Assembly (NCBI RefSeq): GCF_001682865.1 | Contig: NZ_MAQX01000001.1 | Location: 62,001 to 126,000, forward strand | Direction of reading: 5' to 3' | DNA from: Bacillus sp. FJAT-26390 | Lineage (GTDB): Bacteria; Bacillota; Bacilli; Paenibacillales; Paenibacillaceae | Length of the DNA: 64,000 bases | Part shown: piece by piece, positions 9,112 to 18,386 of the stretch | Layout of the letters: every line of letters starts with the position of its first letter | How positions within the stretch are numbered: the first letter of the stretch is position 1 | The notes under the pieces: model-generated | Database searches by the model: none | Seen by the model: the letters and a program-made list of their open reading frames with translations, nothing else | What the model was told of the DNA's origin: nothing | Made by a program: the position numbers and the translations under genes

Positions 9112-10806
9112 ATGTCAGCAGTGAAGCAAAATGAGGTTAAAACATTGTTATTCAGTGCGTTTGGCGGGATTCCGGGTACGGGAGAGGACGCCACACCAGC
9201 GATGCAGCGGGCGATGGAAGCCGTCTCTGAAGCGGGAGGTCCCGCAAAGCTGGTCGTGACTCCGGGGCGCTATGATTTTTATGCGGCTTCCGCAACAAAG
9301 GCGGCTTATGCCATTACGAATACGGCAAGCGAGACGGAAAACCCGAATCCCGTAAAGACGATCGCGATTTATTTGAAGAACTTGGCTGATTTCACGCTTG
9401 AAGGGGGAGACGCGCTTTTTGTCTTTCATGATAAGATGACCTTGCTTGTGATCGAAGCCAGCGAGCGGATCGAGATCCGCAATTTGCGCATGGATTATGC
9501 TTGGCCGACCGTTGCAGAAATGTCGATTGAGAAAATAGGAAGCGCCTACATCGATATCGTTGTCCACTCCGACTCGCGTTATGAAATCCACGGGGAGAAG
9601 CTCTTTTGGATCGGCGAAGGCTGGCGCTTTCACGAAGGCCCGATGCAAGCGTGCGACACCGATCGCAACACGACTTGGCGCATCGACAACGTGATTGAGC
9701 AGGCTTTGCGCGCCGAAGAGCTGCAGCCCGGAAAGCTCAGGCTTCATTACGCGCAGGTTCCCGATTTGGCCGAAGGATGGGTTCTTCAAGCAAGGGACGG
9801 CATTCGCGATCAGGTAGGCGCGTTTATTCATCAAAGCAGGGATATTCGATTGGAGCGCGTAGCCATGCACTTTATGCATGGGCTCGGAATAGTGGGGCAA
9901 TTCAGCGAAAATATAACGTTAAGGGAATTGAATCTTTCCCCGCGCAAGGAAACGGGACGGACGGTTGCCGCCTTCGCGGATTTTGTCCATTTGTCGGGCT
10001 GCAAAGGGAAAATTTCGGTAACGAAAAGCCATTTCGCCGGAGCGCATGACGATGCGATCAACGTTCACGGCACCTATTTGCAGCTCGTCGGCATACCTTC
10101 CGCCCATGAAGCCATTGTCCGGTTCATGCACCCGCAAACCTTTGGTTTCTCGGCGTTCCATGCCGGGGATGACATTCATTTTGTCCGGTCACATTCACTT
10201 ACTTCCTATGGCGGCAACCGGGTCAAAGAAGCAAAGCTGGTCAATCCCCGCGAGATGCTGCTGACGCTCGAAAAACCGGTACCGGCAAGCGCCAAGCTGG
10301 GCGACGTTGTCGAGAACATCACCTGGACGCCGGAGGTTGAAATTACGGACAATTATTTTGCCCGAATTCCGACAAGAGGCGTTCTGGTCACCACGCCCCG
10401 GCATGCCGTCATTAAGCGGAACGTGTTCGAGAGGATGCGGATGAGCGCCGTCCTCGTATCAGGTGACGCCGTGTCCTGGTATGAATCCGGCGCGGTGAAG
10501 GATTTGACCGTAGAGGGCAATCGTTTCGTGGAATGCGGCAACGCGGAGCTGCCTGTCATTTCCATCTTGCCGGAAAACGAGGAGATCGATTTGGAAGCTC
10601 CCGTTCATTTTGGCATTCGAATTGTCGATAACAGCTTTGAGATGGGTGAAGCCCGGGTGATGGAGGCCAAGAGCACGCGTGGGCTGGTGTTCCAAAACAA
10701 TACGATTCAGTCCGCCATAGGAACGCTCCGTGCAGAGGATGCCATACGCCTTACGGCATGCAGCGAAGCAGAAACCTCGGATAATCGGTTCGTAACCCGC
10801 GGTTGA
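9112..10806 (+). CDS. Right-handed beta-helix glycosidase, GH110 (alpha-1,3-galactosidase)-like
   Basis: This 564-residue protein has no signal peptide and so should act in the cytoplasm. Repeated short units (IEIRNLRMDY, ITLRELNLS, VEITDNYFARIP, LTVEGNRFVECG, IRIVDNSFEMG) show a parallel beta-helix. The central block FVHLSGCKGKI followed by GAHDDAINVHGTYL resembles GH110 enzymes, where paired Asp residues in this place are catalytic. GH110 removes terminal alpha-1,3-galactose, for example from blood-group-B or linear alpha-Gal structures. The neighbouring fucosidase and sugar importer fit. I recognise the pattern but could not align it; another beta-helix glycosidase or lyase remains possible. 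Confidence 0.65.
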   Translation: MSAVKQNEVKTLLFSAFGGIPGTGEDATPAMQRAMEAVSEAGGPAKLVVTPGRYDFYAASATKAAYAITNTASETENPNPVKTIAIYLKNLADFTLEGGDALFVFHDKMTLLVIEASERIEIRNLRMDYAWPTVAEMSIEKIGSAYIDIVVHSDSRYEIHGEKLFWIGEGWRFHEGPMQACDTDRNTTWRIDNVIEQALRAEELQPGKLRLHYAQVPDLAEGWVLQARDGIRDQVGAFIHQSRDIRLERVAMHFMHGLGIVGQFSENITLRELNLSPRKETGRTVAAFADFVHLSGCKGKISVTKSHFAGAHDDAINVHGTYLQLVGIPSAHEAIVRFMHPQTFGFSAFHAGDDIHFVRSHSLTSYGGNRVKEAKLVNPREMLLTLEKPVPASAKLGDVVENITWTPEVEITDNYFARIPTRGVLVTTPRHAVIKRNVFERMRMSAVLVSGDAVSWYESGAVKDLTVEGNRFVECGNAELPVISILPENEEIDLEAPVHFGIRIVDNSFEMGEARVMEAKSTRGLVFQNNTIQSAIGTLRAEDAIRLTACSEAETSDNRFVTRG

Positions 10807-10857
10807 GCCCGGATTGACGCCTGCTTTTACAAATATGATAAAACAGAGGTGCTAGGG

Positions 10858-13233
10858 ATGAAAATTCAATTTAACAAGCCGGCCGCCGTGTGGACGGAAG
10901 CGCTTCCGCTAGGCAACGGCCGTATTGGCGCGATGCAATTCGGCGGTGTCGAACGAGACCGTTTTGGGCTAAACGAAGATACGTTATGGTCGGGAATGCC
11001 TAGAGACACGAACAAAGCGAGCGCATTGGAAGCGCTGCCGCGGGTAAGGAGCCTCGTAAGAGAAGGGCGCTATGCGGAGGCTGACGCAGCAAGCAAGGAA
11101 ATGATGGGTTCGTTTACGCAATCCTATTTGCCGTTTGGCGAGCTTCTTCTGAATTTCGGGCATGGCGATTTGGCGAAGGATTATTCTCGCTCGCTGGATT
11201 TGGAAACCGCAGTGTCGAGCGTGCAATACCGGATTGGGGACGTAAATTACGTCAGGGAATCTTTCGTTTCGCATCCGGATCAGACGCTGATCATCCGCCT
11301 TGAAGCTAGCGTTCCGGGTATGCTTGAGGTTCACGCTCGCCTGGACAGCACGCTGCGCCACCGGGTGTCGGCGGAAGGGAACCGTTTTGTGCTGCGTGGC
11401 ATGGCGCCGGAGCATGTATCGCCGAACTATTACGAGGTTAACAAGCCGATCGTGTACGGCGACGAAAATTCGTCGGAGGCGATGCGCTTCGCGGGTTATA
11501 TCCATGCCGAGACGGAAGGCGGAAGCGTCCGTACGGATGCATCGGGCATTCATATTACCGAGGCTGACCGGGTAACGTTATATTTTAGCGCCGCAACAAG
11601 CTTTAACGGACAAGACAAGCTGCCTTTCAGCCAAGGCAAGGATGCAGCTGCAACAGCGCTATCCTATCTGGAAAGCGCGCTTGCCAAAAGCTACGATGCA
11701 GCGCGTGCTTCCCACATAATCGATTACAAAACGTTGTTTGACCGAGTTAAGCTGCAGCTCGGCGAATCGAAAGCTCCAGCGAATACGCCGATCGACGAGA
11801 GACTAACCGCATACGGGTCTGGTGATCCGTCGCTGATCGCGTTATTATTCCAGTATGGCCGTTATTTGCTGATCGCGAGCTCGCGCCCAGGAACGCTTCC
11901 GGCGAACCTGCAAGGCATTTGGAATGCCGCAACCCGGGCGCCATGGAGCAGCAATTGGACGCTCAACATTAATGCGCAAATGAATTATTGGCCAGCGGAA
12001 ACAGCCAATCTCGCCGAATGCCATGAACCGCTGCTTGATTTCATCGGCCAGCTCGCGGTAACCGGCAAACGGACAGCGGAAACGCATTACGGCGCACGCG
12101 GTTGGGTCGCGCATCACAATACGGATATTTGGGGACACACCGCGCCGGCAGGCGGATGGGGCGAAGGCGATGCGGTTTGGGTATTGTGGCCAATGGGCGG
12201 TATTTGGCTCGCTCAGCATCTATGGGAACATTTTTCTTTTGGCAGGGATCTTGTTTATTTGCGGAAACAAGCTTATCCTACGATGAAGGAAGCTGCTTTG
12301 TTCTGCATCGATTTTCTTGAGGATGACGGCCAAGGCCGACTCGTGACCAATCCATCCACCTCGCCGGAGCATAAGCTTCGTTATGGCGAGAAGCTCGCCG
12401 GAATCAGCATGGCTTCAACGATGGATATGTCCCTGATTTGGGATTTGTTTACGAATTGTATCGAAGCCGCCGAATGGCTTGGCGAGGACGCAGCATTCGC
12501 GGCGGAGCTGCAGCAAATGAAAGACAAGCTGTACCCGCTGCAAATCGGAAGCCACGGCCAGCTTCAAGAATGGTTTGAGGACTTCGAGGATGAGGATACT
12601 CATCACCGCCATGCTTCCCACTTGTTTGGCTTGTATCCGGGCAGACAAATTACTGAAAACAGCATGCCTGAGCATTTTGAAGCGGCAAGACGTTCACTGG
12701 AGAGACGGGGAGACGAAGGCACAGGCTGGAGCTTGGGGTGGAAAATCGGCTTTTGGGCGCGTTTCCGAAATGGCAACCGTTCGCTGCAGCTGCTGTCCAA
12801 CTTAATGCGGATCGTGCGTGAGGAATCGGAAAACTACGAAAAGGGCGGACTGTATCCGAACCTATTTGATGCGCATCCGCCGTTTCAGATCGATGGCAAT
12901 TTCGCGGTAACGGCTGGCATATCCGAGATGCTGCTGCAATCGCATCAGCCATTCATGGAGCTGCTTCCGGCGCTTCCGGACTCATGGCAAGAAGGCAAGG
13001 TAGAGGGATTGCGTGCCCGTGGAGGCTTCGAGGTCCACATTCGCTGGCGGGACGGCAAGCTGGAAGAAGCTGAAATTATTTCGCTTCTCGGAGAGGAATG
13101 CGCACTGGCATCCGCAGCTTCACTATCCGTTACACAGGACGGCTCTGAGGTTAAGGGAGAGTTGTCAGTTGACGGCGTATTACGGTTCACAACGAAGGCA
13201 GGACAAACGTATAGGATTCGTGTTTCCCAGTAG
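10858..13233 (+). CDS. Glycoside hydrolase family 95, alpha-L-fucosidase
   Basis: The 791-residue protein has the GH95 layout: an N-terminal beta domain starting [19 protein letters not shown] and [11 protein letters not shown], an (alpha/alpha)6 barrel and a C-terminal beta domain. Signature blocks are [21 protein letters not shown] (the Asn-x-Asn pair that orients water), STSPEH (acid Glu), [13 protein letters not shown], and [10 protein letters not shown] (Asp). GH95 inverts and releases alpha-1,2-linked L-fucose; some members act on alpha-L-galactosides. No signal peptide is seen. ATG at 10858 is preferred over an in-frame GTG at 10849, because that GTG is part of the GAGGTG ribosome site. 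Confidence 0.92.
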   Translation: MKIQFNKPAAVWTEALPLGNGRIGAMQFGGVERDRFGLNEDTLWSGMPRDTNKASALEALPRVRSLVREGRYAEADAASKEMMGSFTQSYLPFGELLLNFGHGDLAKDYSRSLDLETAVSSVQYRIGDVNYVRESFVSHPDQTLIIRLEASVPGMLEVHARLDSTLRHRVSAEGNRFVLRGMAPEHVSPNYYEVNKPIVYGDENSSEAMRFAGYIHAETEGGSVRTDASGIHITEADRVTLYFSAATSFNGQDKLPFSQGKDAAATALSYLESALAKSYDAARASHIIDYKTLFDRVKLQLGESKAPANTPIDERLTAYGSGDPSLIALLFQYGRYLLIASSRPGTLPANLQGIWNAATRAPWSSNWTLNINAQMNYWPAETANLAECHEPLLDFIGQLAVTGKRTAETHYGARGWVAHHNTDIWGHTAPAGGWGEGDAVWVLWPMGGIWLAQHLWEHFSFGRDLVYLRKQAYPTMKEAALFCIDFLEDDGQGRLVTNPSTSPEHKLRYGEKLAGISMASTMDMSLIWDLFTNCIEAAEWLGEDAAFAAELQQMKDKLYPLQIGSHGQLQEWFEDFEDEDTHHRHASHLFGLYPGRQITENSMPEHFEAARRSLERRGDEGTGWSLGWKIGFWARFRNGNRSLQLLSNLMRIVREESENYEKGGLYPNLFDAHPPFQIDGNFAVTAGISEMLLQSHQPFMELLPALPDSWQEGKVEGLRARGGFEVHIRWRDGKLEEAEIISLLGEECALASAASLSVTQDGSEVKGELSVDGVLRFTTKAGQTYRIRVSQ

Positions 13234-13266
13234 CCTGACATCAGGCGCTGGTAACCTCGCGCTTTT

Positions 13267-13282
13267 ATTAAACCGGTTTAAT
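13267..13282. promoter_or_regulatory. Perfect 16-bp palindrome ATTAAACCGGTTTAAT, LacI-type operator
   Basis: ATTAAACCGGTTTAAT is fully self-complementary with the central CpG typical of LacI-family operators. It lies in the gap between the GH95 and GH38-like genes. Its TTAAACCGGTTTAA core occurs twice more, at 29465-29478 and 29530-29543, before an ABC operon that carries its own LacI gene. This is probably a site for that regulator, allowing the GH38-like gene to be controlled separately from the upstream part of the operon. Confidence 0.7.
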
Positions 13283-13340
13283 ACGGTTAATGGCGTTGCG
13301 CTGGGCAAAGACATCAAGATTGTTGGAGGTAGACAAAGTC

Positions 13341-15455
13341 ATGGCAAAGATCAAAAAAGTGCATGTCATTTTTAAAACGCATCTGGATATCGGTTTCACG
13401 CATTTGGCTGAGCATGTTATTAAGCAGTATATGGAAGAATATATTCCGAAAGCGATCGAGCTGTCGGAAAAGCTGGAGGCGGAAGGCGGAAGCGAACGCT
13501 TTCTGTGGACGACGGGTTCATGGCTGATCCACCATTATCTCGAAGAGGCTTCCCCCGAAGGGAAGAAGCGGATGGAGAACGCGATTGCCAACGGACATAT
13601 CGCTTGGCACGGATTGCCTTTTACGACGCATACCGAGCTTATGGACCCCGAGCTTCTGCAATTTGGCATATCGTTAAGCCAAGAGCTGGACGAACGTTTC
13701 GGCAAGAAGACGATTGCCGCAAAAATGACCGACGTGCCGGGGCACACGCTTGGTCTAGTTCATTATATGCAGCAAGCGGGCTTACGCTATCTGCATCTAG
13801 GCGTCAATCCGGCTTCGAAGCGCCCAGACGTGCCTAGGCTGTTCCGCTGGCAGGCGGATGACGGCTCGGAAATCATCGTCAACTACGCGGGTACTTATGG
13901 GGAAGCATTGGAGCTGGATGAATTGGGCGACGTGCTTGTGTTTGCGCATACGGGAGACAACTGCGGTCCGCCGAGCACGGAAGAGATTCGGGAGCAGTTC
14001 GACCAGTTCCGTAAGGCTTATCCCGGAGCGGAAGTCATTGCTTCGACAATGGACGCGTTTGCCGAACGTTTGCTTGCGGTTAGCGGCAGCTTGCCGGTCG
14101 TCCGCGAAGAGCTGGGCGATACTTGGATTCATGGAGCCGGCACGGACCCGCTCAAGCTTGCGCGTTACCGGGAGCTGCTTCGCCTGAGGAAGGAATGGCT
14201 GGCGCAGGGCCGGATGAAGGAAACCGATCCTGAATATAAAGAGATGAGCAAGGCGCTGATGCTCGTTGCCGAGCATACATGGGGGCTTGACGTGAAAAAA
14301 TGGCTGCCCGATTTCCGGAACTACTCAAAAACGGACTTTAACGAGGCACGGATCAAAGACATCGTGGACCTTGAGGACATGCCTGCGAAATTCGGATATA
14401 TCGGCGCGTTTGCCATGGATGAATTCGACCGCCATTCGAGCGATCTGTTCGCCGCCGAGCAAAGCGTACGCTCTTATTCGATGATCGAAAGCTCGTGGAA
14501 GGAGCAGCGGCAGTATGTCGATCAGGCTATCTCTTTCCTTGCGAAGGACAAACAGGAGGAAGCGCTAAGCGCGCTTGCGCAGTTGACTCCAGCGAAAACG
14601 GATGTATCAGGCTCGGAGACGAGGAACATTCGCCAAACCTATCGCAGCGGCGGCTATGAGCTGGCGTTCGGCGAAAACGGGGCGTTAATCCGTCTAATAG
14701 ACGGCAACGGCAAGGAGTGGGTCGACGAGAGTCATCCGTTTGGCGCTTACGCGTACGAAAACTTCGGTACGGATGATTACGGACGCTATTTCCGCACTTA
14801 CATGCAAAATTTACCGGTTACTCATCCGTGGGCAGATGCGGATTTCAGCAAGCCAGGCTTTGAATTCGTAAGGCCGCTACCAAGCAACCAGTTGTTCCAT
14901 CCGCAAGTAACCGATTTGCGGTGGATCGGCGGCGAATTTGTTGAACGTTATGTTCTGCGGCTTCAGATGCCTGAAGCGGCTCATGAACAATACGGCGCAC
15001 CGAAGGAACTTGAGCTTGAATATCGATTCCATAGGACTGGAGAAATCGACGTTTGTTTGCAGTGGTTCGGCAAAGACGCCAACCGTTTGCCTGAGGCGAG
15101 CTGGTTCGGCTGCGCGCTGAAGCTGGATAACCCGAATTTGTGGACGATGGACAAGCTCGGACAAGCGATTTCACCTTCGCGGGTCGTTAAGGACGGCAAC
15201 CGGAATCTGCATGCCTTGAACAGCGGCGTAGCCTATGAAGGCACGGACGGCTCGGCCGTGATATCGCCGCTTGATTCCGCGCTGGTTGCTCCGGGTCAAA
15301 AAAGACTGCTGCAATTCGACAATTCCTTTGTATCCATGGATACAGGATGGCATTTTAATCTGCATAACAATATTTGGGGAACGAACTTTCCGATGTGGTA
15401 TGGGGATGACGCGAAATTCCGCTTCCAGCTCCGCTTGGCATCGAATCGCAAATAA
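13341..15455 (+). CDS. GH38-like / DUF5054 glycoside hydrolase
   Basis: The 704-residue protein has no signal peptide. The N-terminal domain starts KKVHVIFKTHLDIGFTHLAEHV, the His-x-Asp zinc motif of GH38 alpha-mannosidases and their DUF5054 relatives. Further conserved-looking blocks are LWTTGSWLIHHYLEEA, HGLPFTTHTELMDP, TDVPGHTLG and ERHTWGL-like AEHTWGLDVKKW near 325. The C-terminal half is beta-rich. The reaction is likely hydrolysis of an alpha-mannosidic or related bond, unproven. The ATG at 13341 has TTGGAGG upstream; an ATG 17 codons earlier lies just after the operator and has no ribosome site. Confidence 0.8.
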   Translation: MAKIKKVHVIFKTHLDIGFTHLAEHVIKQYMEEYIPKAIELSEKLEAEGGSERFLWTTGSWLIHHYLEEASPEGKKRMENAIANGHIAWHGLPFTTHTELMDPELLQFGISLSQELDERFGKKTIAAKMTDVPGHTLGLVHYMQQAGLRYLHLGVNPASKRPDVPRLFRWQADDGSEIIVNYAGTYGEALELDELGDVLVFAHTGDNCGPPSTEEIREQFDQFRKAYPGAEVIASTMDAFAERLLAVSGSLPVVREELGDTWIHGAGTDPLKLARYRELLRLRKEWLAQGRMKETDPEYKEMSKALMLVAEHTWGLDVKKWLPDFRNYSKTDFNEARIKDIVDLEDMPAKFGYIGAFAMDEFDRHSSDLFAAEQSVRSYSMIESSWKEQRQYVDQAISFLAKDKQEEALSALAQLTPAKTDVSGSETRNIRQTYRSGGYELAFGENGALIRLIDGNGKEWVDESHPFGAYAYENFGTDDYGRYFRTYMQNLPVTHPWADADFSKPGFEFVRPLPSNQLFHPQVTDLRWIGGEFVERYVLRLQMPEAAHEQYGAPKELELEYRFHRTGEIDVCLQWFGKDANRLPEASWFGCALKLDNPNLWTMDKLGQAISPSRVVKDGNRNLHALNSGVAYEGTDGSAVISPLDSALVAPGQKRLLQFDNSFVSMDTGWHFNLHNNIWGTNFPMWYGDDAKFRFQLRLASNRK

Positions 15456-15512
15456 GAACCGAACAGGCGGCAGTTTTAATAGGGGAGCACCTCGGACATG
15501 AAAAAGCTGCAG

Positions 15513-15546
15513 CAAGCTGGCACCGTTTAACGGCGCCAGCTTTTTT
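15513..15546 (+). terminator. Rho-independent terminator
   Basis: AAGCTGGC (15514-15521) pairs with GCCAGCTT (15535-15542), with an inner CCGTTTAACGG helix, then a T run. It ends the glycan operon. Confidence 0.85.
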
Positions 15547-15603
15547 GGCGTTCCATGGGTGTTGGAGTTTTTAAGCCATGCTTTTTTAACCGCCATAAAA
15601 ACA

Positions 15604-15664
15604 CACCCCTAAGAATGCGTTTGGAGTAACCTGGCGGTTTTTCCAATGCTTATTCTTAGGGGTG
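15604..15664. repeat. Long imperfect inverted repeat
   Basis: CACCCCTAAGAAT (15604-15616) pairs perfectly with ATTCTTAGGGGTG (15652-15664), with further pairing inside (TTGG/CCAA). It lies between the tail-to-tail ends of the glycan operon and the unknown gene. It may be a second, minus-strand terminator or a small repeat element; neither strand has a clean T run directly after the stem. Confidence 0.55.
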
Positions 15665-15685
15665 CTGTTTAAAGGGCTTGCTTTA

Positions 15686-16354
15686 TTAAAGCTCGGCGAG
15701 CAAAGCTTTCATCCGAATCGGAATTTCCTTTGTCAGTTCCGTCCACGGAACGAAGGCGTCCGAAGCCCATTTATGGGGAACGAAATCGAAGGTAGGCTGG
15801 AAGCTGAATTCACGCAAATGTTTCTCGGCGCGTTCATCGATGTCTTCTCCCGCTTTGAACTGGCCGCTGAACATGTCAGGCTCCAGCACGCCGTCAACGC
15901 CGGCTTCGGCTTGGCAGCAGCTTTCGACGTTCGGCAGCAAATGGAAAAAGTCCTGATTCGGAAGCATGGCATGTTTGCCTGGCTGAACGAACAGCTTTAC
16001 GCGGTTGTCGGCCGACAAATTGCTGCGGTCCGGCAGCAAGCCGATGAAATACCGGCCATGGAAGCTGGCTTCGCAGGAAGCGATTTCGCCTTCATGGTCG
16101 ATGTACACCCATACATGCTCCAAATCGTAAATATGCTGGATATCGTAATCCCAATAGATCGCATATTCAATGACTGTGCGGATGCGGGAGGTATCGAATT
16201 CGATGCTGCGATCGAAGGAGGGAGACGGAGCGGGGGATTCGAATACGGTAACCCCGACGCGTATCGGCTTGAACGGCTCAAGGCGGTCCATGTACAAAAT
16301 CGGTGATACGCGAAGCACGGTTTCCCAGTGCGGCTGAAGATCGGAAATAACCAT
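15686..16354 (-). CDS. Conserved-looking hypothetical protein, divergent from iolD
   Basis: I do not recognise the family of this 222-residue soluble protein. It is rich in acidic and aromatic residues, with a distinctive block EYAIYWDYDIQHIYDLEHVWVYID followed by EASFHGRYF. It has no signal peptide, membrane segment or common cofactor motif. The ATG at 16354 has GGAGG 11 bases upstream. The opposite strand is also open here but lacks a ribosome site and looks like a shadow. Its gene shares a 154-bp control region with iolD that holds three AGCGCT-centred sites, so it is probably co-regulated with inositol catabolism. Confidence 0.6.
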   Translation of the reverse strand: MVISDLQPHWETVLRVSPILYMDRLEPFKPIRVGVTVFESPAPSPSFDRSIEFDTSRIRTVIEYAIYWDYDIQHIYDLEHVWVYIDHEGEIASCEASFHGRYFIGLLPDRSNLSADNRVKLFVQPGKHAMLPNQDFFHLLPNVESCCQAEAGVDGVLEPDMFSGQFKAGEDIDERAEKHLREFSFQPTFDFVPHKWASDAFVPWTELTKEIPIRMKALLAEL

Positions 16355-16392
16355 GTAAAATAATTCCTCCCTAAATTATGATTGATTTGCGC

Positions 16393-16398
16393 AGCGCT
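16393..16398. promoter_or_regulatory. AGCGCT-centred half-conserved operator, iol control region
   Basis: GCAGCGCTTAAT contains the AGCGCT core at 16393-16398, the first of three such cores between the unknown gene and iolD. It lies 26 bp (centre to centre) from the second. It is weaker than the other two because only one flank matches. Confidence 0.35.
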
Positions 16399-16417
16399 TA
16401 ATTGTAATATATAGATT

Positions 16418-16425
16418 AAGCGCTT
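16418..16425. promoter_or_regulatory. AAGCGCTT operator, iol control region
   Basis: ATTAAGCGCTTTAC holds the palindrome AAGCGCTT at 16418-16425. It resembles LacI/CcpA-type operators with a central CpG. It is the middle of three sites in the divergent gap and lies 59 bp from the promoter-proximal one, a spacing compatible with looping. Confidence 0.55.
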
Positions 16426-16470
16426 TACCTATTATTATAATCTACTATATAGTTATTTTGAAAGGGTTAA

Positions 16471-16485
16471 TATAATAAGCGCTTA
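16471..16485 (+). promoter_or_regulatory. TATAAT box overlapping TAAGCGCTTA operator upstream of iolD
   Basis: TATAAT at 16471-16476 could be the iolD -10 box, although no good -35 is seen. It shares its last base with TAAGCGCTTA (16476-16485), a perfect 10-bp palindrome. A repressor bound here would block the promoter. The LacI-type protein encoded at the end of the iol cluster is the natural candidate. Confidence 0.55.
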
Positions 16486-16508
16486 ACTCAGTAGTCGAGG
16501 AGGATACT

Positions 16509-18374
16509 ATGAGCACAATCCGGTTAACAATGGCACAGGCCTTATTGAAATTTCTCGATCAACAGTACATTTCCATTGACGGTGCAGAAACGAAGTTCGT
16601 AGCCGGGGTAATGGGCATTTTTGGCCACGGCAACGTAACGGGCATCGGCGAAGCGTTGGAACGGAGCCCGGGCAACCTGGTTTTCGTGCAAGGCAAGAAC
16701 GAACAAGGAATGGCGCACGCGGCGACCGCATATGCCAAGCAATTGAACCGCACAAGCATCTACGCTTGCACGACTTCGATCGGTCCCGGCGCCTTGAATA
16801 TGGTAACCGCAGCCGGCACGGCGACGGTTAACCGCATCCCGCTGCTGCTCCTTCCGGGAGACAACTTTGCATCCAGGCAGCCCGATCCGGTGCTGCAGCA
16901 ATTGGAAGCCGGGCATGACTATACGATTTCGGCGACGGACTGCTTCAAGCCGGTGAGCAAATATTGGGATCGCATCGTGCGGCCAGAGCAGCTGATGAGC
17001 GCGGCGCTTCAAGCGATGCGGGTGTTGACGGACCCGGCGGATACCGGAACGGTTACGCTGGCGTTGCCACAGGATGTGCAGGCGGAAGCTTACGACTATC
17101 CGGCATCGTTCTTTGAGAAACGGATACATGTCGTAGATCGCCAGCTGCCATCGACAGACGCGGTGAAACGGGCGGTCGAGCTTGTTAGCTCGAAACGCAA
17201 ACCGCTTATCGTAGCGGGTGGGGGCGTGCAATATTCCTTCGCGACGGAGGCGCTTGCCGCATTCGCCGAAAAATTCGGCATTCCCGTTGCCGAGACGCAA
17301 GCGGGCAAAGGCTCGCTGCCTTGGAATCATCCGCTTAACGTCGGGGGCATTGGCGTAACCGGCGGATTGGCTGCAAACAGGCTGGCTAAAGAAGCAGACC
17401 TAATCATCGGCGTCGGGACTCGTTACTCTGACTTTACGACCGCCTCCAAGTCGGCCTTCCCGCATCAGGACGTCCAATTTCTGAACATCAACATTAACCG
17501 GATGGATGCGGCAAAGCTGGAAGGCACGGCACTTTCAGGGGATGCCAAGGAAGCGATCCGCCTGTTGGCGGAAGGGCTTGCGGAAGCAGGATATGCATCC
17601 GGCTATAAAGACGGCGAGATTGCTGAAGTCAATGCGGAGTGGAATGCCGAAATTGACCGGCTGTATACGCTGGAGCGGGAAGATGGCTTCGCGCAGACGC
17701 AGGCGCTTGGCGTCATCAATGAAACGATTGATGAAGATGCCGTTATCGTCTGCGCAGCAGGAAGCTTGCCCGGCGATCTTCAACGCTTATGGCGGGTTGG
17801 CTCGCCGGGCGGCTACCATATGGAGTACGGTTTCTCCTGCATGGGGTACGAGGTAAGCGGCGCATTTGGCGCGGCGCTGGCGGAGCCAGACCGGGAAGTT
17901 TACGCCCTTGTGGGAGACGGAAGCTACTTGATGCTTCACTCCGAGCTGGTGACAAGCTTGCAGGAAGGAAGAAAGCTCACGGTGCTGCTGTTCGACAACC
18001 ACGGCTACCAATGCATTCATAACCTGCAGCGCGGGCACGGCAGCGACGGCTTCGGCAATGAATTCCGGTACCGCGAGCCTGAGACGGGCCGTTATTCCGG
18101 CGCGCCATTGCCAATCGACTTTGCGGGTCATGCCCGCAGCTTGGGACTTGCTTCATACAAAGCGTCAAATAGCGAGGAGCTTCGCCAAGCGCTTAAGCAA
18201 GCGAAGGCGGAGACGCGCACGACGCTAATTGAAATTCCCGTTCTGGCCGGAACGAATACGGACGGCTACGAGTCATGGTGGAACGTTGGCGTTCCAGCTG
18301 TATCGGAGAGTGCAAAGGTTGTTGCGGCGCATAACGAAATGAACAAAAAGCTGGCACAGGCAAAAGCCTACTAG
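16509..18374 (+). CDS. iolD: 3D-(3,5/4)-trihydroxycyclohexane-1,2-dione hydrolase (IolD)
   Basis: The protein has 621 residues and is a thiamine-diphosphate enzyme of the acetolactate-synthase fold. IolD opens the ring of the diketo intermediate of myo-inositol to 5-deoxy-glucuronate. The N-terminal domain has [12 protein letters not shown] and the [12 protein letters not shown] block. A middle Rossmann-like domain contains [15 protein letters not shown]. The ThDP domain carries [17 protein letters not shown] and DNHGYQC. AGGAGG lies 7 bases before the ATG. It is the first gene of the cluster, followed after 12 bp by iolE. Confidence 0.96.
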   Translation: MSTIRLTMAQALLKFLDQQYISIDGAETKFVAGVMGIFGHGNVTGIGEALERSPGNLVFVQGKNEQGMAHAATAYAKQLNRTSIYACTTSIGPGALNMVTAAGTATVNRIPLLLLPGDNFASRQPDPVLQQLEAGHDYTISATDCFKPVSKYWDRIVRPEQLMSAALQAMRVLTDPADTGTVTLALPQDVQAEAYDYPASFFEKRIHVVDRQLPSTDAVKRAVELVSSKRKPLIVAGGGVQYSFATEALAAFAEKFGIPVAETQAGKGSLPWNHPLNVGGIGVTGGLAANRLAKEADLIIGVGTRYSDFTTASKSAFPHQDVQFLNININRMDAAKLEGTALSGDAKEAIRLLAEGLAEAGYASGYKDGEIAEVNAEWNAEIDRLYTLEREDGFAQTQALGVINETIDEDAVIVCAAGSLPGDLQRLWRVGSPGGYHMEYGFSCMGYEVSGAFGAALAEPDREVYALVGDGSYLMLHSELVTSLQEGRKLTVLLFDNHGYQCIHNLQRGHGSDGFGNEFRYREPETGRYSGAPLPIDFAGHARSLGLASYKASNSEELRQALKQAKAETRTTLIEIPVLAGTNTDGYESWWNVGVPAVSESAKVVAAHNEMNKKLAQAKAY

Positions 18375-18386
18375 GAGGAATTATAG

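Noticed and set aside
9148..9900. Long minus-strand open frame of 250 codons inside the GH110-like gene
   Set aside because: It has no ribosome site, lies wholly antisense to a convincing gene and has the composition expected of a codon shadow.
15662..16306. Plus-strand open frame of 214 codons opposite the unknown gene near iolD
   Set aside because: The minus-strand frame has GGAGG and a protein-like composition with aromatic core; the plus frame lacks a start signal and begins in a hairpin region.
16542..17330. Minus-strand open frame of 262 codons inside iolD
   Set aside because: Shadow of a highly conserved gene; no start signals and no recognisable protein pattern.
18188..18197. AAGCGCTTAA match inside iolD coding sequence
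   Set aside because: Coding context with no promoter nearby; probably a chance occurrence of the operator core.
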